A stretch of 64,000 nt of DNA. It comes from Micromonospora sediminimaris (GTDB lineage Bacteria > Actinomycetota > Actinomycetes > Mycobacteriales > Micromonosporaceae). A program made the translations under genes and the position numbers. Shown piece after piece: positions 52,600 through 60,375 of this stretch. The notes under the pieces are model-generated. The model was not told the DNA's origin. It made no database searches and was given only the letters and a program-made list of their open reading frames with translations. The stretch covers positions 186,001 through 250,000 of the forward strand of contig FOLJ01000009.1 in NCBI GenBank assembly GCA_900112325.1. Direction: 5' to 3'. How positions within the stretch are numbered: position 1 is the first letter of the stretch; each line of letters opens with the position of its first letter.

Positions 52600-53988
52600 A
52601 TGAAACGGTCCAGAACGCTGGTGCTGGCGGTGATCGGCGCGATGGCCGCCGCGATCGGGGCGGTCGGGTTGGCGCCAGCCGCGTACGCCGCCGGAGTCAC
52701 CGCGAGCTTCGTCAAGACGTCCGACTGGGGCTCGGGCTGGGAGGGGAAGTACACCATCACCAACGGGGGCGGCACCACGGTCAACGGCTGGAGTCTCGCC
52801 TTCGACCTGCCCGCCGGTACCACGGTCGGCACCTACTGGGACGCGCTGCTGACCTCCAGCGGCCAGCGGTACACCTTCACCAACCGTTCCTGGAACGGCA
52901 CCATCGCACCCGGTGCCTCGGTCTCCTTCGGCTTCCTCGGCAGCGGTTCCGGCGTACCGGCGAACTGCCAGCTCAACGGCGCGGCCTGCGCCGGCGGCAC
53001 CACGCCGACCACGCCGCCGCCGACCACGCCGCCCCCCACCACGCCGCCGCCGACGCCGCCGCCGCCGACCACGCCGCCGCCGGTCGGCGGGCTGCCGAAG
53101 CACATCCTGACCGGCTACTGGCACAACTTCGACAACCCGGCCGTCGAGTTGCGGCTGCGTGACGTACCCACCGAGTACGACCTGGTGGCGGTGGCCTTCG
53201 CCGACGCGACTGGCACGCCCGGCGCGGTCGGCTTCGCCATCGACCCCGGCCTGTCCGCCGCGCTCGGCGGGTACACCGACGCCGACTTCGCCGCCGACGT
53301 GCGGACCCTTCAGAGTCGCGGCAAGAAGGTGATCATCTCGGTGGGTGGCGAGACCGGCCGGGTCGTGGTCGACAGCTCGGCGTCCGCGGCGGGCTTCGCC
53401 GACAGCGTGTACGGCCTGATCCAGCGCTACGGCTTCGACGGCGTCGACATCGACCTGGAGAACGGGTTGAACCCGACGTACATGGCGCAGGCCCTGCGGT
53501 CACTGCGGGCGAAGGTGGGCAGCGGGCTGATCATCGCGATGGCGCCGCAGACCATCGACATGCAGAACCCGGCGGGCAGCTACTTCAAGCTGGCGTTGGA
53601 CATCAAGGACATCCTGACCGTGGTGAACACCCAGTACTACAACTCCGGGGCGATGCTCGGCTGCGACAACAACGCCGCGTACGCCCAGGGGACGGTCAAC
53701 TTCATCGTCGCGCTGGCCTGTATCCAGTTGGAGGCGGGGCTGCGGCCCGACCAGGTCGGGCTCGGCCTGCCGGCCGGTCCCGGCGCGGCCGGTGGCGGCA
53801 TCGTCCCGCCCAGCGTGGTCAACGCCGCGCTGGACTGCCTGACCCGGGGCACCAACTGCGGCAGCTTCCGCCCGCCGCGCACCTACCCCGGCCTGCGTGG
53901 CGCGATGACCTGGTCCATCAACTGGGACATCACCAACAACAACACCTTCGCCCGCACCGTCTCCCCCCACCTCCGCACCCTCCCCTGA
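52600..53988 (+). CDS. Secreted GH18 chitinase with CBM2
   Basis: 462 residues. Signal peptide (MKRSRTLVLAVIGAMAAAIG, cleaved after AYA near residue 30), a CBM2-type binding module (about 31-130, VTASFVKTSDWGSGWEGKYT and NRSWNGTIAPG), a Pro/Thr linker, then the GH18 barrel (about 165-462) with the catalytic FDGVDIDLE (Glu287 proton donor). Degrades chitin outside the cell. GGAGGGG three bases before the ATG. Together with the preceding glucanase gene it suits attack on fungal cell walls, but each gene has its own promoter and terminator. Confidence 0.95.
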   Translation: MKRSRTLVLAVIGAMAAAIGAVGLAPAAYAAGVTASFVKTSDWGSGWEGKYTITNGGGTTVNGWSLAFDLPAGTTVGTYWDALLTSSGQRYTFTNRSWNGTIAPGASVSFGFLGSGSGVPANCQLNGAACAGGTTPTTPPPTTPPPTTPPPTPPPPTTPPPVGGLPKHILTGYWHNFDNPAVELRLRDVPTEYDLVAVAFADATGTPGAVGFAIDPGLSAALGGYTDADFAADVRTLQSRGKKVIISVGGETGRVVVDSSASAAGFADSVYGLIQRYGFDGVDIDLENGLNPTYMAQALRSLRAKVGSGLIIAMAPQTIDMQNPAGSYFKLALDIKDILTVVNTQYYNSGAMLGCDNNAAYAQGTVNFIVALACIQLEAGLRPDQVGLGLPAGPGAAGGGIVPPSVVNAALDCLTRGTNCGSFRPPRTYPGLRGAMTWSINWDITNNNTFARTVSPHLRTLP

Positions 53989-53992
53989 CGCT

Positions 53993-54072
53993 CAAGATCC
54001 GGGCAACTTCCCTGATGTTGCTGTTTCAGGCTCGGCTGAGGCAGCACCATCCCCGAAGTTGCCCGGATCTTG
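53993..54072. terminator. Long hairpin between convergent genes (hairpin element, copy 3)
   Basis: CAAGATCCGGGCAACTTC (53993-54010) pairs perfectly with its complement at 54055-54072, and the interior pairs further (TGCTG/CAGCA, TTCAG/CTGAG). It contains the CTGAGGCAGCA...ATCCCCGA core (54036-54056) shared with the element at 11627. It probably terminates both the chitinase and the DedA gene. Confidence 0.85.
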
Positions 54073-54099
54073 GGCTCGATGCAGGGGTGGGTGGGGTGG

Positions 54100-54750
54100 T
54101 CAGGGGGTGTGGGTGGGGGTGCGGCGGCGGAGTTTCTTGATCACCCAGGTGGCGACCATGAGGATGATCAAGGCGAGGATCCCGTAGTCGAACCAGGAGC
54201 TGTAGCGGTCGATCTGCTGCCAGCGGGAGCCGAGCGCGTAGCCGAGACCGATGAAGATCCCGTTCCAGATACCACTGCCCAGCGTGGTGAGCGTGACGAA
54301 CTCGACAAGCGGCATCCGGTTCGCCCCGGCCGGCACCGACACCAGGCTGCGCACCACCGGCGCCATCCGGCCGAAGAACACCGCCCAGCGGCCGTACCGC
54401 TCGAACCACCGGTCGGCCTTCTCCAGGTCGTGCATGTCGACCAGAGGTAACCGGTCGAGCCACCGCTTGAGGCGGTCCTCGCCGACGACCGCGCCGACCC
54501 AGTAGAGGAACAACGCGCCGAGCACTGAGCCGACGGTGGCCGCGACGGTCACCACGACCACGTTGAACCGACCCTCGCCGGCCAGGTACCCGGCCATCGC
54601 CAGGACGATCTCGCTCGGAATGGGCGGGATGATGCTCTCCAGCGCCACCAGCAGGGCCACCCCCGCCGCCCCGCCCGCCTCGATCACGCCGGCGATCCAG
54701 CCGGTCAGCCCGCCGACCTGAGCGGGGTCGACGTCCTGGGCGAGCGCCAT
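54100..54750 (-). CDS. DedA-family membrane protein
   Basis: 216 residues with the DedA/SNARE-associated fold: GWIAGVIEAGGAAGVALLVALESIIPPIPSEIVL includes the re-entrant proline-rich motif with the acidic Glu, GYLAGEGRFNVV follows, and FFGRMAPVVRSLVSVPAGANRMP holds the conserved arginine block. DedA proteins are undecaprenyl phosphate or lipid flippases/proton-driven transporters and affect membrane integrity. Start ATG 54750 with AAAGG nine bases upstream. The long hairpin downstream ends it. Confidence 0.93.
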   Translation of the reverse strand: MALAQDVDPAQVGGLTGWIAGVIEAGGAAGVALLVALESIIPPIPSEIVLAMAGYLAGEGRFNVVVVTVAATVGSVLGALFLYWVGAVVGEDRLKRWLDRLPLVDMHDLEKADRWFERYGRWAVFFGRMAPVVRSLVSVPAGANRMPLVEFVTLTTLGSGIWNGIFIGLGYALGSRWQQIDRYSSWFDYGILALIILMVATWVIKKLRRRTPTHTP

Positions 54751-54827
54751 GATGATGCCTTTCGCGGTGCGGGCGTAAAGCGGACGTTTACCCACCGGAA
54801 CCGCCCCGCACACCGGGCCCGGACAGG

Positions 54828-55418
54828 TCACTCCTGCGGGTGCAGCGCCTCGTCGGCCGGGCCGTGGCGCCATCCGGTGAACCGCACGACCAGCCCGCCC
54901 CGGCTGGGCGAGCAGCAGTACGGACCGGCCGTCGCCACCGCGTCGGGAGCCAACGGGGCGAGTCGGACCAGTCGCCACGGCTCACCGGCGACCCGGGCGC
55001 GTACGGTCAGCGCGTCACCGGCGCGGCTGACGCGTACGCTCACCTCCCGGCCCGCCCAGTCCGGGACCGGTGCCACGGACCAGTCCGAGACGTCGCGGGT
55101 CACCACCGCGCCGACCTGGGGCTGGCCGTCGCTGACCTCCACGCCGGCCTTGACCCAGTTCCGGTCGTCCACCCGGACCAGCACGCCGGCCTGGTCGAAC
55201 TGCCCGGTCCAGGCCAGCGGGAAGTCGACCTCCACGGCGGTGCCGGCCGGGAACGGCGCGAGCAGGGCCGGGGCATCGTCGTGCACGAAGCCGTAACTGG
55301 TGTGTCGCCACAGGTCGCTGCCCTGGCCCGGTTCGACGCTCAGCGTGCCGTCCGGTTCCTCGGTCACCCGGACCGGTCGGCCGTGCCAGTCGCCGCCCGA
55401 CCATTCGATGCTCCGCAT
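54828..55418 (-). CDS. DUF1349 (concanavalin-like beta-sandwich) protein
   Basis: 196 residues, all beta in character. The DUF1349 blocks are TSYGFVHDDAPALLAPFP, GQFDQAGVLVRVDDRNWVKAGVEVSDGQPQVGAVVTRDVSDWS (in parts) and the C-terminal AGPYCCSPSRGGLVVRFTGW. Related proteins are regulators of K+ conductance-like or carbohydrate-binding; the exact function is unknown. The ATG at 55418 is preceded by TACGGT six bases away, indicating a leaderless mRNA, and the gene is divergent from the TreS-like gene. Confidence 0.88.
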   Translation of the reverse strand: MRSIEWSGGDWHGRPVRVTEEPDGTLSVEPGQGSDLWRHTSYGFVHDDAPALLAPFPAGTAVEVDFPLAWTGQFDQAGVLVRVDDRNWVKAGVEVSDGQPQVGAVVTRDVSDWSVAPVPDWAGREVSVRVSRAGDALTVRARVAGEPWRLVRLAPLAPDAVATAGPYCCSPSRGGLVVRFTGWRHGPADEALHPQE

Positions 55419-55424
55419 CCCGGC

Positions 55425-55430
55425 ACCGTA
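55425..55430 (-). promoter_or_regulatory. -10 hexamer of a leaderless promoter
   Basis: TACGGT on the minus strand, six bases, then the ATG at 55418. Confidence 0.6.
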
Positions 55431-55476
55431 CCGAGTCGGGTTTGCCGACGTCCCGACTGGGAGAAGGTACCGGGGC

Positions 55477-57129
55477 ATGTCTGACAGGTGGTATTCGGAG
55501 GCGGTCGTCTACTGCCTCGACATCGACACGTACGCGGACTCCGACGGTGACGGGGTCGGTGACATCCGGGGTCTGATCGGCCGGCTGGACTACCTCGCCC
55601 GGCTCGGGGTGACCTGCCTCTGGCTGCACCCCATCCATCCGTCGCCCAACGACGACGACGGCTACGACGTGACCGACTTCTACAACGTCGACCCACGGTT
55701 CGGCACCCTTGGCGACTTCGCCGAGCTGCTGCACCAGGCCAGCAACCGGGGGATCCGGGTGATCATCGACCTGGTGGTGAACCACACCTCCGACCAGCAC
55801 CCGTGGTTCCAGTCCGCACGCTCCTCGCCGGACTCGCCGTACCGCGACTGGTACGTCTGGTCGGAGCAGGAGCCGACCGACCGGTACCAGGGCATGGTCT
55901 TCCCCGGCGAACAGCATGAGACCTGGACCCACGACCGGACCGCGAAGGCCTGGTACTACCACCGCTTCTACAAGTTCCAGCCGGACCTCAACACCAGGAA
56001 CCCGGCGGTACGCGCCGAGATCAAGAAGATCATGTCGTTCTGGATCCAACTCGGCGTCGCCGGATTCCGGATGGACGCGGTGCCGTTCATCATCGAACGC
56101 ACCGAGCCCGGAGACCCGAACCCGGAACTGGACTTCGAATTCCTCACCGAGCTGCGCCAGCACGTGCAGTGGCGGCGCGGCGACGCGGTCCTGCTGGCCG
56201 AGGCGAACGTCGAGCCCGACCACCTTCCCGCATTCTTCGGTGACAGCGGCGGCTCGGCGAACCGGGTCCACATGCTCTTCGACTTCATGCTCAACGGCCG
56301 GCTGATGCTGGCTCTGGCCCGGCAGGACCCGGAACCGGTGATCGAGGCGCTGCGGGACACCCCGGCGCTGCCCGAGGGTGGGCAGTGGGCGACGTTCCTG
56401 CGCAACCACGACGAGATCGACCTGTCCCGGCTCACCGCCGAACAGCGCAACGAGGTGTACGCGCAGTTCGGCCCCGAGGAACACATGCGCATCTACGACC
56501 GGGGCATCCGTCGGCGGTTGGCACCGATGCTCGGCAACGACCGCCGGCGCATCGAGTTGGCGTACTCCCTGCAGTTCGCCCTGCGCGGCACGCCGGTGCT
56601 GCGCTACGGCGAGGAAATCGGCATGGGAGAGGATCTGTCGCTGGACGGGCGGGAAGCGATCCGTACCCCGATGCAGTGGTCGAACCAGCCCAACGCCGGC
56701 TTCTCCACAGCGGAGCCGGAGAAGCTCGTCCGCCCGGTCATCGACAAGGGTGAGTTCGGGTACGACAAGGTCAACGTCACCCTCCAGCGACGGGATCGCA
56801 CCTCGCTGCTGGCCTGGTTCGAGCGGATGATCCGTACGCTGCGGGAGGCACCGGAGATCGGCTCCGGCTCCACCACGCACATCGACGTGCCGATGCCGCC
56901 GGGGGTGCTGGCGCACCGGGCCGACGGGCCGACGGGGACGATGGTCTTCCTGCACAACCTCGGCACCACCGACGCCGAGGTGGATCTCAGCCAGCTTCAG
57001 CCCGAGGCGGACCTGCCCATCGACGTGCTCGCCGACCGAAACTACGACGACGTCGGCAAGCTCGACAAACTGCAACTTTCCGGGTACGGCTACCGCTGGA
57101 TCCGGCTCTGTCGATCCTGGTCGCACTGA
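55477..57129 (+). CDS. GH13 alpha-amylase / trehalose-synthase-like enzyme
   Basis: 550 residues, GH13 barrel. Catalytic residues: nucleophile Asp200 in GFRMDAVPF, acid/base Glu242 in LLAEANVEP, and Asp312 in FLRNHDEID; DLVVNHTSDQH and the start WYSEAVVYCLDIDTYADSDGDG-type sequence (in parts) are those of trehalose synthase (TreS) and related enzymes. TreS-specific length is similar (about 570-600). It may isomerise maltose to trehalose or hydrolyse alpha-glucans; the exact activity cannot be fixed by eye. Ribosome-binding site GGAGAAGG upstream of the ATG at 55477. Confidence 0.9.
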   Translation: MSDRWYSEAVVYCLDIDTYADSDGDGVGDIRGLIGRLDYLARLGVTCLWLHPIHPSPNDDDGYDVTDFYNVDPRFGTLGDFAELLHQASNRGIRVIIDLVVNHTSDQHPWFQSARSSPDSPYRDWYVWSEQEPTDRYQGMVFPGEQHETWTHDRTAKAWYYHRFYKFQPDLNTRNPAVRAEIKKIMSFWIQLGVAGFRMDAVPFIIERTEPGDPNPELDFEFLTELRQHVQWRRGDAVLLAEANVEPDHLPAFFGDSGGSANRVHMLFDFMLNGRLMLALARQDPEPVIEALRDTPALPEGGQWATFLRNHDEIDLSRLTAEQRNEVYAQFGPEEHMRIYDRGIRRRLAPMLGNDRRRIELAYSLQFALRGTPVLRYGEEIGMGEDLSLDGREAIRTPMQWSNQPNAGFSTAEPEKLVRPVIDKGEFGYDKVNVTLQRRDRTSLLAWFERMIRTLREAPEIGSGSTTHIDVPMPPGVLAHRADGPTGTMVFLHNLGTTDAEVDLSQLQPEADLPIDVLADRNYDDVGKLDKLQLSGYGYRWIRLCRSWSH

Positions 57130-57230
57130 GCGGCAGGCCGGGCCGACCCGTCGGGGGTTGGTGACCTCCGGGCCGGCGTGCCCGGTCCGGAGGTCGGGAT
57201 CGACGGGGGTCAAGCCACCCCGGCGTGGGT

Positions 57231-57236
57231 TAGGCT
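57231..57236 (+). promoter_or_regulatory. -10 hexamer of the fabG promoter
   Basis: TAGGCT 33 bases before the ATG. Unlike the leaderless genes, a ribosome-binding site (GGGAGGT) follows. Confidence 0.5.
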
Positions 57237-57269
57237 CCTGCCGTCGAGCCAAGTTACCGGGAGGTAGGC

Positions 57270-58028
57270 ATGTCGGAGGGGCAGCGGGTCGCGATCGTGA
57301 CCGGGGCGGCACGGGGAATCGGCGCGGCCACCGCCAGGCGGTTGGCCGCCGACGGGCTGGCCGTGGCGGTGGTCGACATCGAGGAGTCGGCGACCAAGGA
57401 GACCGTGGACGCGATCGTGGCGGCCGGCGGCCGGGCACTCGGCGTCGGTGCGGACGTGGCGGACCGGGCCCAGGTGGAGGCCGCCGTGGAACGGGTGGCC
57501 GCCGAGCTGGGCCCGCCGACCGTACTTGTCAACAACGCCGGCGTGCTCCGCGACAACCTGCTGTTCAAGATGACCGACGCCGACTGGGACACCGTCCTCG
57601 GCGTACACCTGCGCGGGGCGTTCCTGTTCAGCCAGGCCACGCAGAAGCACATGGTCGAGGCGCGCTGGGGCCGCATCGTCAACCTCTCCAGCACGTCCGC
57701 GTTGGGCAACCGGGGCCAGGCCAACTACTCGGCGGCCAAGGCCGGCCTGCAGGGCTTCACCAAGACCCTCGCCATCGAGCTGGGCCCGTTCGGGGTGACC
57801 GCCAACGCGGTCGCGCCCGGATTCATCGTCACCGACATGACCGCGGCCACCGCCGCCCGGATGAAGGTGGACTTCGAGGCGATGCAGAAGCACGCCGAGG
57901 CGGAGATCCCGGTCCGCCGGGTGGGCCGGCCCGACGACGTGGCGCACACCATCTCGTTCCTGACCAGCGAGGGAGCGTCCTTCGTGTCCGGCCAGGTCAT
58001 CTACGTCGCCGGCGGACCCCGGGACTGA
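57270..58028 (+). CDS. 3-oxoacyl-[ACP] reductase-type SDR (FabG-like)
   Basis: 252 residues. Cofactor motif VTGAARGIGAATARRLAADG, NNAGVLRDNLLFKMTD, the serine of NLSSTSALGNRGQANYSAAKAG and the catalytic Tyr/Lys of YSAAK, ending in the usual FVSGQVIYVAGG. The family reduces 3-oxoacyl thioesters with NADPH, but many paralogues act on other alcohols. Ribosome-binding site GGGAGGT five bases upstream of ATG 57270. Single gene, ended by a convergent hairpin. Confidence 0.92.
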   Translation: MSEGQRVAIVTGAARGIGAATARRLAADGLAVAVVDIEESATKETVDAIVAAGGRALGVGADVADRAQVEAAVERVAAELGPPTVLVNNAGVLRDNLLFKMTDADWDTVLGVHLRGAFLFSQATQKHMVEARWGRIVNLSSTSALGNRGQANYSAAKAGLQGFTKTLAIELGPFGVTANAVAPGFIVTDMTAATAARMKVDFEAMQKHAEAEIPVRRVGRPDDVAHTISFLTSEGASFVSGQVIYVAGGPRD

Positions 58029-58041
58029 ACGGCCTCGTCAA

Positions 58042-58081
58042 CCGGCCCCTTTCTGGACACCGGGTGTCAGGAAGGGGCCGG
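58042..58081. terminator. Hairpin terminator between fabG and convergent membrane genes
   Basis: CCGGCCCCTT pairs with AAGGGGCCGG, continued by TCTGACA-like pairing with one mismatch. It overlaps the last codons of the minus-strand gene. Confidence 0.75.
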
Positions 58082-58495
58082 TGCCGTCCGGCTGCGGGTG
58101 TGCCGGAGCCAGACGAGGCCGAGGATCGGCAGCACCAGGGGAATGTAGCCGTAGCCGCTGCCGAAGCCGGACCAGACCGTCTCGTCGGGGAAGAGGTCCG
58201 GGCGGGCCAGACTGAAGGCGCCGACCCCGACGACGCCGACCAGTTCCAGCGCGCAGCAGGCCAGGGCGATCCGACGGCCCGCGTGACCGGCCCGCGCCAG
58301 ACCAGCCGCGGCCACGATGTAGACCACCGCGGCGAGCGCGGAGAGCAGGTACGCCAGCGGCGCCTCGTCGAACCTGGTGACGATCTGGAGGGTGGCGCGG
58401 CTGCTGGCAGCGATGGCGAAGAGCAGGTACACCGCGATCAACAACCGGCCCGGGCCGGAGTTGGTGCGGGGCCGGGCGGGGCTCAGTTCAGCCAC
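58067..58495 (-). CDS. Four-helix membrane protein, unknown function
   Basis: 142 residues, with four hydrophobic helices (LLIAVYLLFAIAASSRATL, YLLSALAAVVYIVAAAGLA, IALACCALELVGVVGVGAF, GYIPLVLPILGLVWL). No motif recognised. The GTG at 58495 overlaps the stop of the upstream gene by eight bases; CAGGT precedes it. It probably functions with the neighbouring membrane protein. Confidence 0.8.
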   Translation of the reverse strand: MAELSPARPRTNSGPGRLLIAVYLLFAIAASSRATLQIVTRFDEAPLAYLLSALAAVVYIVAAAGLARAGHAGRRIALACCALELVGVVGVGAFSLARPDLFPDETVWSGFGSGYGYIPLVLPILGLVWLRHTRSRTAPAPS

Positions 58496-58886
58496 CGAGC
58501 ACCTGCCAGGTCTGTTGGAGCCGGACCACCACCACCGGCGTCACCAGGCACACCGCGCACACGATCGCCGACCCCCAGCGGGTCGGTTCCATCCGGGCCA
58601 GCACCGCCGCCAGCGGCGGCAGGCAGACCAGCGTGACGAGGTAGCCGAAGAACGAGCCGGGTTCGCCCGGTCGCTCGCCGCCGGCCAGCGCCACGGCGGT
58701 CACCAGCACCAGCCCGAGCAGCAGCAACTCCAGCACGGCCAGCCCGATCAACTGCATCCGGTCCGGCGGCCGGTGGCGCAACGCGGCCACCAGCGCCCAG
58801 ACGGCGACCAGCAGCGACAGCACGATGGCGGCGACGGCCAACGCCCCGTCGGCCGGAGATCCGGTGGTGGTCGCGGCGGTGGTCAC
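58488..58886 (-). CDS. Four-helix membrane protein, unknown function (partner of 58067-58495)
   Basis: 132 residues with four hydrophobic segments (ALAVAAIVLSLLVAVWALVAALR, LIGLAVLELLLLGLVLVTAVAL, FFGYLVTLVCLPPLAAVLA, IVCAVCLVTPVVVV). The start is placed at the GTG at 58886; the frame is open further up, but the promoter-like TAGAGT lies inside it. No ribosome-binding site is visible. A ten-codon ORF ends in the overlap GTGA with this start, so translation may be coupled to it. Function unknown. Confidence 0.7.
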   Translation of the reverse strand: MTTAATTTGSPADGALAVAAIVLSLLVAVWALVAALRHRPPDRMQLIGLAVLELLLLGLVLVTAVALAGGERPGEPGSFFGYLVTLVCLPPLAAVLARMEPTRWGSAIVCAVCLVTPVVVVRLQQTWQVLGG

Positions 58887-58915
58887 CTGGGTCGTCCGGT
58901 GCTCGTTCCGATCAC
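58883..58915 (-). CDS. Leaderless ten-residue upstream ORF, candidate translational coupler
   Basis: On the minus strand TAGAGT (58922-58927), six bases, then a GTG at 58915 that opens ten codons (MIGTSTGRPR). Its TGA overlaps the GTG of the membrane protein gene (GTGA). The membrane gene has no ribosome-binding site of its own, so ribosomes ending the short ORF could restart there. Inference only. Confidence 0.4.
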   Translation of the reverse strand: MIGTSTGRPR

Positions 58916-58922
58916 CGGGCCA

Positions 58923-58946
58923 CTCTACTAACCCCCGTAGTAAGAG
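58923..58946. promoter_or_regulatory. Candidate repressor operator (TACTA-N7-TAGTA dyad)
   Basis: TACTA (58926-58930), seven bases, TAGTA (58938-58942), with flanking CTC and GAG extending the symmetry. It lies in the spacer just upstream of the minus-strand TAGAGT -10 hexamer, a position where a TetR- or MarR-type repressor would block transcription. Confidence 0.5.
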
Positions 58947-59145
58947 CGCCCGCCGAGAGGGCCGGCCAGACACCCGCCGTCCTGGGCGGCCGGCCGAGCA
59001 CCCACCGTCGCCTGCCCGGCCGGGCAGCGTCGCGCCGGTCGCGCCGTGGCACGGCGGGGACGCCGGGCACGGGGGACCGCGGGGGACTAGCGTGATCAGT
59101 GTCGCGGGTCAGCTGTGGCCAGGCGAATACAGCGGAGGTACAGGG

Positions 59146-60048
59146 ATGCGGTTCGGGTTGTTCGGCACCGGGCACTGGGCGGCGGAGACGCACGCGGCGG
59201 CACTCGAGGCGCACCCGAGGGCGGAACTGGTAGGCGTGTGGGGGCGTAACCCCGACAAGGCCGCTGCGCTGGCCACCCGCTACGGGGTACCGGCCTTCGA
59301 GGAGGTCGACTCGCTGATCGAGGCGTGCGACGCGGTGGCCGTCGCGCTGCCGCCCGACGTCCAGGCGGACATCGCCGTCCGGGCCGCCAGCGCCGGTCGG
59401 CACCTGCTGCTGGACAAGCCGCTCGCGTTGAGCGTCGCCGACGCCGACCGCGTGGTCGAGGCGGCCACCGGGACGGGTGTGGCGTCTGTGGTCTTCTTCA
59501 CCGGCCGATACCAACCGGACGTCGCCGGCTTCATCGCCGCGACCGCCGCAGCCGGAGGCTGGCACACCGCAAACGTGATCCGGTTCGCCTCGATCTTCCA
59601 GCCCGGCAGCCCGTACGGGCAGTCGCCGTGGCGTCGGGAGCACGGCGCGCTGTGGGACATCGGCCCACACGCGTTGGCCGTCCTGTTGCCGGTGCTCGGC
59701 CGGGTGACCCGGGTGGCCGCCACCGACGGTCCCGGTGGCCTGGTGCACCTGCTGCTCAGCCATGCCGACGGTGCCACCAGCACGGTCTCGTTGACCCTTG
59801 ACGCACCACCCCGCTCGGTCGCCGCGGAGTTCGTCTTCTACGGCGAGAGCGGCATCGAGCTGCTCCCCAACGGTGGCGCGAGTTCGGCGACGGCGTTCGG
59901 GGTGGCGATCGATCAGTTGCTGGCCGAGGTCGACGCCGGCACCCGTGACCATCGCTGCGACGTGCGTTTCGGCCGCGAGGTGGTGGCGGTCCTCGCCGCC
60001 GCCGAGACCGCCCGTGCGCAGGGCACCGTGATCGACGTGCCGGCCTGA
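59146..60048 (+). CDS. Gfo/Idh/MocA-family oxidoreductase
   Basis: 300 residues. N-terminal NAD(P)-binding Rossmann fold, MRFGLFGTGHWAAETHAAAL, and the family lysine motif LLLDKPLALSV (EKP replaced by DKP). The C-terminal alpha/beta domain has WRREHGALWDIGPHAL, where the active-site histidine and aspartate lie. It oxidises a sugar or inositol hydroxyl in related proteins; substrate unknown. Ribosome-binding site GGAGGT five bases before the ATG. Confidence 0.9.
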   Translation: MRFGLFGTGHWAAETHAAALEAHPRAELVGVWGRNPDKAAALATRYGVPAFEEVDSLIEACDAVAVALPPDVQADIAVRAASAGRHLLLDKPLALSVADADRVVEAATGTGVASVVFFTGRYQPDVAGFIAATAAAGGWHTANVIRFASIFQPGSPYGQSPWRREHGALWDIGPHALAVLLPVLGRVTRVAATDGPGGLVHLLLSHADGATSTVSLTLDAPPRSVAAEFVFYGESGIELLPNGGASSATAFGVAIDQLLAEVDAGTRDHRCDVRFGREVVAVLAAAETARAQGTVIDVPA

Positions 60049-60089
60049 GCGCGGGCCGGAAATCGGTCGCCACCGGCCGGGAGGGTCGG

Positions 60090-60095
60090 TAGGGT
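60090..60095 (+). promoter_or_regulatory. -10 hexamer of a leaderless promoter (erm leader transcript)
   Basis: TAGGGT, seven bases, then the ATG at 60103. It is the nearest recognisable promoter for the leader ORF and the erm gene. Confidence 0.6.
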
Positions 60096-60102
60096 CGCCG
60101 AC

Positions 60103-60216
60103 ATGTGCGTGCACGCCCTGATCAACGCGGTCGCCACGTCGGCCGCGTTCGGGCCGCTGCTGGTGGCCCGCCCGCGCGTCCGGCGTCCGGCCCTGGCCGG
60201 CGCGACCCGCGACTGA
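60103..60216 (+). CDS. 37-residue leader ORF upstream of erm
   Basis: A short ORF starting MCVHALINAVATSAAFG and continuing with an RPRVRR-containing basic tail. Its start is placed exactly for a leaderless mRNA, and its stop is 160 bases before the erm start. Short leader ORFs before erm genes commonly sense macrolides through ribosome stalling. No conserved stalling motif is recognised, so the role is an inference from position and the downstream RNA structure. Confidence 0.55.
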   Translation: MCVHALINAVATSAAFGPLLVARPRVRRPALAGATRD

Positions 60217-60375
60217 CGCCTCTCCCGCGTACGTCTCCGGCACCGCCTTGCATCGCGGTGCCGTTCTCCCGCGCCATCTCACCAGGGCCGTCCGAGTCCC
60301 GATCGCTCGGACAGGCCCCGTCGACGGTCGCCTGTCCGCTCTCGTCGCCACCCGGCGACAGACAAGGACGACGCC
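60217..60375 (+). promoter_or_regulatory. Erm leader RNA with mutually exclusive hairpins (attenuator)
   Basis: Hairpin A: CGGCACCGC/GCGGTGCCG (60238-60263). Hairpin B: GGGCC-GTCCGAG with CTCGGAC-A-GGCCC (60285-60318). The right arm of B, CGGACAGG (60308-60315), is also perfectly complementary to CCTGTCCG (60331-60338), so B and this alternative stem exclude each other. Hairpin D: GTCGCC/GGCGAC (60344-60359) sits just before the AAGGA ribosome-binding site of erm (60364-60368). This is the layout of an attenuator. Confidence 0.6.

Noticed and set aside
51972..53105. The Pro/Thr repeats of the two secreted enzymes as possible mobile or tandem-repeat elements.
   Set aside because: They are in-frame linkers between catalytic and binding modules, normal for secreted actinomycete hydrolases.
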